Under the pieces are notes generated by a model. That model did no database searches, was not told the DNA's origin, and saw only the letters and a program-made list of their open reading frames with translations. This document shows, piece after piece, positions 58,456-64,000 of a stretch of 64,000 bases of DNA. The stretch is from the NCBI GenBank assembly GCA_037720595.1, contig JBBJLW010000005.1:1-64000 (forward strand). Reading direction: 5' to 3'. Numbering within the stretch: position 1 is the first letter of the stretch; each line of letters starts with the position of its first letter. The stretch comes from Gaiellasilicea sp037720595. Lineage in GTDB: Bacteria > Actinomycetota > Thermoleophilia > Gaiellales > Gaiellaceae. Position numbers and translations under genes: made by a program.

Positions 58456-58887
58456 TCACTCGCCGCGCCGCAGCCGCTCGAGCCTGGCCCGAGTCTCTGC
58501 GTCGATCGCATCGCCGAGCCGCGAGCCGTGCGGCTCGTCGTGTCGGGTCGGCTCGAGGTCGCGGACGAAGGTGCGCGAGCTTCGCTTCTGCACCTCCTGC
58601 CCGGAGGTGCCGCGGACCGCGAAGTCGGAGGAGACGAGGCAGACGCGCTCACCGCGACGGTTGTCGGCGGCGAGCCGCTCGAGCAAGGTGTCCGCGTGGG
58701 GCGCGAAGCGAACTGCGAGCGGCCCAACCTCTTCGTCCCGTCCCACTCCGTCCCAGACGAGAACCCCACGCGCCCCACGCAGAGCGACGAAGCTCGCCAG
58801 CGCGTCGGTCAGCTCGCGCCGATCCACGAACGCCCCTGCGTGCAGGAGGTTGTAGCCAGAGATACAGCGTCGGCTCAGGCACGGCAT
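58456..58887 (-). CDS. YacP/Rae1-like NYN-domain ribonuclease, N-terminus damaged
   Basis: A 143-aa frame from ATG 58887. From GYNLLHAGAF onward it matches NYN/PIN nucleases of the YacP type (VLVWDGVGRDEE, VRFAPHADTLLERLAADN, CLVSSDFAVRGTSG). The family starts with hydrophobic-x-DGYN, whose Asp binds metal; here the residues before GYN are RRCIS. In the next frame GTG 58882 gives EPTLYL, just what should precede the DGYN motif. A deletion of about five bases at the Asp codon therefore seems to have shifted the frame. It lies 12 nt after rlmB. Activity is doubtful. Confidence 0.7.
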   Translation of the reverse strand: MPCLSRRCISGYNLLHAGAFVDRRELTDALASFVALRGARGVLVWDGVGRDEEVGPLAVRFAPHADTLLERLAADNRRGERVCLVSSDFAVRGTSGQEVQKRSSRTFVRDLEPTRHDEPHGSRLGDAIDAETRARLERLRRGE

Positions 58888-58899
58888 CCTGGGCGCGGC

Positions 58900-59604
58900 T
58901 CAGCCACGACGACGACGCCGTGCCTCGTAGAGCAGCAGCGAGGCGGCGACGCTCACGTTCAGCGACTCCACCTTGCCGGCGAGCGGGATCGAGATCGCCC
59001 CGTCGCAGGCCCGGCGGACGAGCGGGCGCACGCCCTTGCCCTCGGCGCCGAAGACGAGGGCAAGACCGCCGGACAGGTCCGCGTGCCACATGTCCTCGTC
59101 GGCGTCAGCCGCCGCTGCGTAGATCCAGAGGTCGCCCCGCTTGATCTCGTTCAGGAAGCGCGCGAGGTTCGGGACGACGGCGACCGGCAGATGCTCGACC
59201 GCCCCGGCCGACGAGCGGCAGACGGCCGCCGTCACGCCTGCCGAGCCGTGTGCAGGGACGATTACCCCGCTTGCCCCCGCTCCCTCGGCACTCCGGCAGA
59301 CGGCGCCGAAGTTGCGCGGGTCGGTGACCTGGTCGAGGCAGGCGAGGAGCGGCGCCTCCGCTCCGGCGAGCTCGTGCGCGTCGGCGTAGCGGTAGGGCTC
59401 GCACCAGGCGAGCACGCCCTGATGGTCGCGCGTGCCGGCCGCGTCGCTCAGTTCCTTGTCCGGCTTCACGTGCAGCCGAGGGCCGTCTGCGAGCCACGAC
59501 TCGGCGGCCGCTGCGCGCTCGGTCACCCACAGCTCGAGCACCTCGCGCGGCCCTCGGAGCGCCTCGCGCACCGGCCGGCGACCGTAGACCTGCTCGCGCG
59601 TCAC
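58900..59604 (-). CDS. rlmB: 23S rRNA/tRNA 2'-O-ribose methyltransferase, TrmH/SpoU family
   Basis: A 234-aa enzyme from GTG 59604 overlapping the cysS stop by GTGA. The N-terminal substrate-binding domain starts EQVYGRRPVREAL. The knotted SPOUT domain shows motif 1 LDQVTDPRNFGAVCRSAEG with the catalytic Asn/Arg, motif 2 LVFGAEGKGVRPL with IPLAGKVESLN, and motif 3 NVSVAASLLLYEARR. RlmB modifies G2251 of 23S rRNA; other TrmH targets cannot be excluded. Part of an AKR-gltX-cysS-rlmB-yacP run. Confidence 0.92.
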   Translation of the reverse strand: MTREQVYGRRPVREALRGPREVLELWVTERAAAAESWLADGPRLHVKPDKELSDAAGTRDHQGVLAWCEPYRYADAHELAGAEAPLLACLDQVTDPRNFGAVCRSAEGAGASGVIVPAHGSAGVTAAVCRSSAGAVEHLPVAVVPNLARFLNEIKRGDLWIYAAAADADEDMWHADLSGGLALVFGAEGKGVRPLVRRACDGAISIPLAGKVESLNVSVAASLLLYEARRRRRG

Positions 59605-60872
59605 GCCTTCGGCACGAGCCGGTAGGCATCGGCCTCGTCCCGCACCTCCCACCCCGCCGCCTCGATCTCGCCACGGAGCCGGTCGGACGCGGCGAAATCG
59701 CGCGCCGCCCGTGCCCCCTGGCGGCGTCGCGCAAGCTCATCGACCTCAGCAGGCACCACAGAGTCCTCGGCAAGCGAGGCCAACCCAAAGACCTCGAGCG
59801 CGCGACGAAGAAGCTGGTGATCGCGCCACTCGTGCATGATCGCCAGCGCCCCGGGCGTCGAGAAGTCATCGTCGAGGATCTGCTCGAACCGATCCCACGA
59901 CTCTGCCGGAGCCCCCTGCGAAGGATTGCGGAAGACCTCGCGGAGGCCGTCGGCGCGGGCTTGAGCCGACTCCATTCGCTCGTCGGAGAAGTCGATCGGG
60001 CTGTGCCAGTGCGCCGTCAGGAAGAAGAGCAGCGTCGTCTCACGACCCCACTTCTCCAACACCTCCTGGATCGTCTCGACGTTGCCGACCGACTTCGACA
60101 TCTTCTCGCCCGTGAAGCGAAGCATCCCGTTGTGCATCCAGATCCGCGCGAAGTTGTGGCCGAGGGCGCTCGACTGGGCGAGCTCGTTCTCGTGGTGGGG
60201 GAAGACGAGGTCGAGCCCACCGCCGTGGATCTCGAACGACGGCCCGAGCAGCTTCTCGGCCATCGCGGAGCACTCGATGTGCCAGCCGGGGCGTCCGCGG
60301 CCCCACGGCGAGTCCCACCACGTGTCCTCTTCGGGCTTGTTGGCCTTCCAGAGCACGAAGTCGCGCGGATCCTCCTTGCGCGCGTTCGGCTCCTGCTCCT
60401 CGACCTGATCCGGTTTCTGCCCCGAGAGCCGTCCGTAATCGGACTGCCCGGCGACGCGAAAGTAGACGTCGCCCTCGACCTCGTACGCCACATCGCGTTC
60501 GATCAGATCGGAGATGAAGCGAACGATTTCGGGGATCGTCTCGGTCGCCTTCGGATAGTGGTCGACCTCGTCGAGGCCGAACCGCGCGACGTCCTCCAGA
60601 TACCACTCGGTCGCCTGGCGCGCCCGCTCGGCACTCTCACCGGGCGCGGCCTCGTAGATCTTGTCGTTCACGTCCGTGATGTTGTGGACGAGCGTCACCT
60701 CGTAGCCGCGCAAGCGCAGCCAGCGCGCGTACCAGGAGCCCACCACATACGGGCGCGCGTTGCCGATGTGCGCCCGCGCGTAGACGGTCGGGCCGCAGAA
60801 GTACATCCCGATCGGGCCAGGCGGCTCGGGCAGCTCGACGAGCCCGCGGGCGAGGGTGCTAGAGAGCCGCAT
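59601..60872 (-). CDS. cysS: Cysteinyl-tRNA synthetase
   Basis: Class I aminoacyl-tRNA synthetase of 423 aa. It has the zinc Cys in MYFCGPTVYARAHIGNAR (HIGH motif as HIGN), HNITDVNDKI, further zinc ligands in WHIECSAM and HHENELAQS, and KMSKSVGN. The length is near the family minimum because the C-terminal anticodon domain is compact. It might alternatively be MshC, the mycothiol cysteine ligase, a close paralogue; the linkage to gltX and rlmB favours CysS. Its start overlaps the gltX end by 14 nt. Confidence 0.92.
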   Translation of the reverse strand: MRLSSTLARGLVELPEPPGPIGMYFCGPTVYARAHIGNARPYVVGSWYARWLRLRGYEVTLVHNITDVNDKIYEAAPGESAERARQATEWYLEDVARFGLDEVDHYPKATETIPEIVRFISDLIERDVAYEVEGDVYFRVAGQSDYGRLSGQKPDQVEEQEPNARKEDPRDFVLWKANKPEEDTWWDSPWGRGRPGWHIECSAMAEKLLGPSFEIHGGGLDLVFPHHENELAQSSALGHNFARIWMHNGMLRFTGEKMSKSVGNVETIQEVLEKWGRETTLLFFLTAHWHSPIDFSDERMESAQARADGLREVFRNPSQGAPAESWDRFEQILDDDFSTPGALAIMHEWRDHQLLRRALEVFGLASLAEDSVVPAEVDELARRRQGARAARDFAASDRLRGEIEAAGWEVRDEADAYRLVPKA

Positions 60873-61869
60873 CGACCCGCCGCAACGCCTCGTCGCGCGA
60901 GAGCGCCGCGATCACGGCCCAGAGCTCCGGTCCGCGCTCGGCGCCGGTGAGCGCGAGCCGGAGCGCCTTCAGGTCGCCGCCGACCGCCTTCAGCTCGCGC
61001 ACGATCTCCTTCCCGTCGAGGCCGTTCGCGCGTAGCTCCGCGAACCGCTCGAGCGTTGGCCGAGCCTCCGGCGAGAGTCTCACCGGCTGCGGCTCGAGGA
61101 TCGCCAGTGCCATCCCGCGGGCCTCGTTCAGGTGGCGCGCACCGCGCAGCGCCTGTGCCAGCTCGACCGGGGCGCCCACGCGCGCGGCGAGCTCCTCGTC
61201 CGAGAGCGACGAGATTGCGTCGATCGCAAGCCGCCGCAAGCGCGGCAGGTCGAGGTGAACGTCGTGCGCCGGCTCGCCAAGCTCGTCGAGGTAAGCGCGA
61301 GCGGCTTCCGCCGGGATCCCGGCGTCGCGCAGATCCTCGACCGAGGAGACGTCCTCGCCTCGCTTGGAGAGCTTCCGGCCGTCCTCCCCGAGCAGCAAGC
61401 CGTGATGCACGTACTCCGGCGGCTCGAAGCCGAGCGCGTGCGCGAGCTCTTGCTGCAGCTCGCTGTTCGGGCGATGATCGGAGCCGCGGACGACGTGCGT
61501 GATCCCGAAGTCGGCGTCGTCGACGACGCTCGCGAGGTGGTAGGTGGGGCTCCCGTCGGGACGCAGCAGCGTCAGTCGGCCGAAGCGGAGCGCTCCCTCC
61601 GAGTCCTCGGTTCCCACCGCCTGTGCCGCCTCCCGGTGCCGCTCCGCGCGTCCGCTCTGGCGAACCGGCCCCTCGTCCCACGCGATCCCGAGCCACTCGA
61701 GATCGGCCACGATCCTCTCCAACGCTCCGGGAACCTCGCGCTCGGCGTCCGTGTCGTCGATCCGCAGCAGGAACCACTCGCCGCGCCGCCGGTTCGCGGC
61801 AGCCGAAAGCGCGCCGCCGAGATGGAGCGAGCCCGTCGGGCTGGGAGCGAAGCGCGTGCGCGTGTCCAC
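60859..61869 (-). CDS. gltX: Compact glutamyl-tRNA synthetase
   Basis: Class I synthetase of only 336 aa (usual about 460-490). It starts RTRFAPSPTGSLHLGGAL (HIGH-type motif) and contains RIDDTDAEREV, GITHVVRGSDHRPN and KLSKRGEDVSSVEDL (KMSKS loop). The stretch normally holding the zinc-binding/acceptor-contact insertion is shortened to QAVGTEDSEGALRFGRLTL. The C-terminal anticodon region is also short (to residue 336). A glutamyl-queuosine synthetase (GluQ) is an alternative, but the helical C-terminal domain after KLSKR argues for GluRS. Confidence 0.88.
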   Translation of the reverse strand: MDTRTRFAPSPTGSLHLGGALSAAANRRRGEWFLLRIDDTDAEREVPGALERIVADLEWLGIAWDEGPVRQSGRAERHREAAQAVGTEDSEGALRFGRLTLLRPDGSPTYHLASVVDDADFGITHVVRGSDHRPNSELQQELAHALGFEPPEYVHHGLLLGEDGRKLSKRGEDVSSVEDLRDAGIPAEAARAYLDELGEPAHDVHLDLPRLRRLAIDAISSLSDEELAARVGAPVELAQALRGARHLNEARGMALAILEPQPVRLSPEARPTLERFAELRANGLDGKEIVRELKAVGGDLKALRLALTGAERGPELWAVIAALSRDEALRRVDAAL

Positions 61870-61889
61870 GCTCGCAATCTACCGCCGGC

Positions 61890-62879
61890 TCAGCGGTTGA
61901 CGGCTCTCATTCCCGCCTCGGTGTAACGATCGCCCGCGGCGACACCGACCGGGAAAGCCTCGTCGAGCGCGGCGAGCTCCCCGGCGGTCAGCTCGATCTC
62001 AGCCGCAGCCGCATTCTGCTCGAGATAGGTCACGCGCTTCGTGCCGGGAATCGGGACGACGTCCTCGCCCCGCGACAGCACCCAGGCGAGCGCGATTTGT
62101 CCGGCGGTGAAGCCCTTCGCATCGGCCAAAGCCTCGACGTGCTCGACGAGCTCGAGGTTCCGGGCGAGGTTCTCCTCGGAGAAACGTGGTGCAGCAACTC
62201 GACGGAAGTCCTGGTCGGATAGGTCGGCCTGCGAGCGAATCGCGCCGGTCAGGAAGCCGCGACCGAGCGGCGAGTAGGCGACGAGGCCGATTCCGAGCTC
62301 TCGCAGCATCGGGAGCACCTCCACCTCGACGTCCCGCGTCCACAGCGAGTACTCCGACTGCACCGCCGAGATCGGATGGACGGCGTGCGCCCGCCGGATC
62401 GTGTCCGCGCTCGCTTCGGAGAGGCCGACGTAACGGATCTTCCCTGCCTCTACGAGCTCGGCCATCGCGCCGACGGTTTCCTCGATCGGCGTCTCGGGAT
62501 CGACCCGGTGCTGGTAGTAGAGGTCGATCGTCTCGACCCCGAGCCGCTCGAGCGACGCGTCGCACGCACTACGGACGTACTCGGCGTCGCCGCGGATCCC
62601 GAGCCGCTCGCCGTTCTCGCCCCGAACGTTGCCGAACTTGGTCGCGAGCACGACCTCGTCCCGGCGGCCGGCGAGCGCGCGTCCGACGAGGCGCTCGTTC
62701 GTGAACGGCCCGTACATGTCGGCCGTGTCGAGGAAGGTGACGCCGAGCTCGAGCGCGCGCTGGATCGTCGCGATCCCCGCTTCCTCGGCCGGCGGTCCGT
62801 AGAACTCCGACATCCCCATGCAGCCGAGCCCCTGCGCGCTCACGCGTAGGCCCTGCGTTCCGAGCGACCGCTCCTTCAT
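61890..62879 (-). CDS. Aldo/keto reductase
   Basis: NADPH-dependent TIM-barrel oxidoreductase of 329 aa, started at ATG 62879 because GGGGAGG precedes it. The catalytic tetrad is visible: Asp and Tyr in FLDTADMYGPFTNE, Lys in VLATKFG, His in LYYQHRVDPETP. The cofactor region SPLGRGFLTG and PIPGTKRVTYLEQNAAA is typical of the AKR13/YajO-like group. Substrate unknown, probably small carbonyls. It lies 20 nt upstream of gltX and is divergent from the response regulator gene. Confidence 0.92.
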   Translation of the reverse strand: MKERSLGTQGLRVSAQGLGCMGMSEFYGPPAEEAGIATIQRALELGVTFLDTADMYGPFTNERLVGRALAGRRDEVVLATKFGNVRGENGERLGIRGDAEYVRSACDASLERLGVETIDLYYQHRVDPETPIEETVGAMAELVEAGKIRYVGLSEASADTIRRAHAVHPISAVQSEYSLWTRDVEVEVLPMLRELGIGLVAYSPLGRGFLTGAIRSQADLSDQDFRRVAAPRFSEENLARNLELVEHVEALADAKGFTAGQIALAWVLSRGEDVVPIPGTKRVTYLEQNAAAAEIELTAGELAALDEAFPVGVAAGDRYTEAGMRAVNR

Positions 62880-62986
62880 CTCGACCTCCCCGTCGTGTTG
62901 CCTCAGCCTACGCCGCGCTGCAATCTGCACGGAACCTCCACGAGAGCCACACGCCGTCTCCGTCGGCGTCTCATACGCTTCGGCCC

Positions 62987-63667
62987 ATGGAGCAGAGACG
63001 GATCGCCGTGATCGAGGACGAGCCGTCGATCGCCGCTTCGGTCGCCGCCCGACTGCGGGCGGAGGGCTTCGAGGTCGAGCTCGCGGCCGACGGGCCGGGC
63101 GGCGTCGAGCTCTGCCGAAGCTTTCGCCCGGATCTCGTCGTGCTCGACCTGATGCTGCCCGGGCTGGACGGGCTCGAGGTCTGCCGGCGGATTCAGCGAG
63201 ACCGGCACGTACCCGTCCTGATGCTTACCGCCCGTAGTTCCGAGGCCGACCTCGAGGTCGGCCTCGCGGTCGGGGCCGACGACTACATGTCGAAGCCGTT
63301 CAGTCCCCGTGAGCTCGTGGCTCGAGTCCGGGCGCTGCTACGCCGATCCGGGCGCGCGCCCGCGTCAGAGGAAGAGCCGCTCCGCCTTGGCTCGCTCTCG
63401 ATCGACGCGGCAACCAGACGTGTGCTCGCCGCCGGGCAGGACGTCCACCTGACCCCAACCGAGTTCGCGCTCCTCCACAAGCTCGCGCTGACGCCGCACG
63501 TCGTCTTCGGCAGGCGCCGGCTGCTCGAAGAGGTCTGGGGTTATCGAGTCGGGGCAGGCGAGCGAACCGTCGACTCGCACGTGCGCGCGCTTCGTCGCAA
63601 GCTCGGCGCGGACGTGATTCGGACGGTGCACGGAATCGGCTACGCACTCGACACGACCGGCCTGTGA
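62987..63667 (+). CDS. OmpR/PhoB-family response regulator
   Basis: A 226-aa regulator. The receiver (1-120) has RRIAVIEDEPS, the phospho-Asp in LVVLDLMLPGLDGL, Thr in LMLTARSSEAD and Lys in MSKPFSPREL. The winged-helix DNA-binding domain (about 130-224) has LTPTEFALLHKLA, GRRRLLEEVWGY, RTVDSHVRALRRKL and a final beta hairpin VRTVHGIGYAL. It overlaps the sensor kinase gene by GTGA, forming a two-component pair whose signal is unknown. Confidence 0.94.
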   Translation: MEQRRIAVIEDEPSIAASVAARLRAEGFEVELAADGPGGVELCRSFRPDLVVLDLMLPGLDGLEVCRRIQRDRHVPVLMLTARSSEADLEVGLAVGADDYMSKPFSPRELVARVRALLRRSGRAPASEEEPLRLGSLSIDAATRRVLAAGQDVHLTPTEFALLHKLALTPHVVFGRRRLLEEVWGYRVGAGERTVDSHVRALRRKLGADVIRTVHGIGYALDTTGL

Positions 63668-64000
63668 GACCGCTCGACTTCCTCGGCTCGATCAAGCTGA
63701 AGCTCGGAGTCGTGATCGTCGCAGCCGTCGGCGTCACTGTGGTCATCGTCCTCCTCGGCGAGCGGGCGGGCCTCTCGCCGATCGTGACCGGCTTCGCGGC
63801 GGCGGTGCTCGCGCTCGGATTCGTGCAGGTGCTCGCGCACGGGATGACCTACCCGCTGCGCGAGATGGCCGTGGCGGCACGGGCGATGGCGCGCGGCGAG
63901 TACGGCCGGCGGGTGACCGAGAGCTCCCGGGACGAGGTTGGGGAGCTCGGCAGGGCCTTCAACCGGATGGCCGCCGACCTCGCGGAAGTCGATCGCGTCC
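63664..64000 (+). CDS. Sensor histidine kinase (partial, N-terminal part)
   Basis: It begins at GTG 63664 overlapping the response regulator stop and is cut by the window edge after 112 codons. It shows two hydrophobic helices (about residues 14-31 and 42-60) with only a short loop between. A HAMP domain follows (YPLREMAVAARAMARGEYGR, SRDEVGELGRAFNRMAADL). The kinase core lies beyond the window. The very short extracytoplasmic loop suggests intramembrane or envelope sensing. Confidence 0.88.
   Translation, partial: MRPLDFLGSIKLKLGVVIVAAVGVTVVIVLLGERAGLSPIVTGFAAAVLALGFVQVLAHGMTYPLREMAVAARAMARGEYGRRVTESSRDEVGELGRAFNRMAADLAEVDRV

Overview
The window is very G+C-rich, gene-dense bacterial DNA from an actinobacterium. 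I would place it in the Thermoleophilia (Solirubrobacterales/Gaiellales-like). The reasons are the extreme GC bias at third codon positions, many GTG/TTG starts, a sporulation-type SigH-like sigma factor, an ATP-type PEPCK upstream of sdhAB, two overlapping Xer genes and a fused biotin carboxylase-BCCP subunit. This placement is an inference from gene content. Nothing in the window names the organism. Genes cover almost everything; only one gap exceeds 300 bases (49903-50215), and it holds palindromic repeats. LAYOUT. 1-15.3 kb is central metabolism and housekeeping. It holds sdhB and sdhA with ATP-PEPCK, a decayed S58 aminopeptidase, an ABC exporter, an alpha/beta hydrolase, two overlapping tyrosine recombinases, purEK, a HEAT-repeat protein, citrate synthase and malate dehydrogenase, an atypical SDR and a PDZ/Lon-like protease. 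15.3-21 kb has small membrane and Cys-rich proteins, DUF2785, an aminotransferase, a DEAD-box helicase with a structured leader, a short S-adenosylhomocysteinase and a GST. 21-25 kb is accessory: a type IIG (Eco57I-like) restriction-modification protein with a frameshifted C-terminus and a coupled unknown small protein. These sit in line behind the sucC-methyltransferase-sucD operon (25-27.6 kb). 27.7-31.2 kb holds a lipoprotein, a DUF1028 protein, a 58-residue Asp-rich peptide with a RiPP-like leader, an overlapping JmjC/cupin oxygenase and a sucrase/ferredoxin-like protein. I regard the peptide-oxygenase pair as the best candidate for an undescribed system. 31.3-38.6 kb holds the two halves of an acyl-CoA carboxylase, pgsA, a GGDEF/HD-GYP protein, a GNAT protein and several very small ORFs. 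Upstream of the carboxyltransferase are two copies of a perfect operator-like palindrome. 40-57 kb is a large, all-plus-strand signalling island. It starts with a 1977-residue hybrid kinase carrying nine 92-residue HAMP repeats and three receivers. Then come CheR, a stand-alone CheB, a receiver-PAS-GAF-PAS kinase, a receiver, a NarL-type PAS kinase, a nucleotide cyclase-receiver-LuxR fusion and an MMPL transporter. 57-64 kb contains tRNA-Thr(UGU), a gutted group-I-intron-type endonuclease relative, a SigH-like factor with a clear promoter and 5' hairpin, a line of translation genes (a damaged YacP/NYN gene, rlmB, cysS, a mini gltX), an aldo/keto reductase and the start of an OmpR-type two-component pair. 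HOW IT FITS. The TCA and anaplerotic genes (citrate synthase, Mdh, SucCD, SdhAB, PEPCK) give most of an oxidative cycle. The acyl-CoA carboxylase and PgsA serve lipid metabolism. Small non-coding features also recur: a palindromic repeat family around the core CGGGCTTTGACCCC, with one copy translated inside purK; a long imperfect palindrome between sdhA and sdhB; and several intrinsic terminators.
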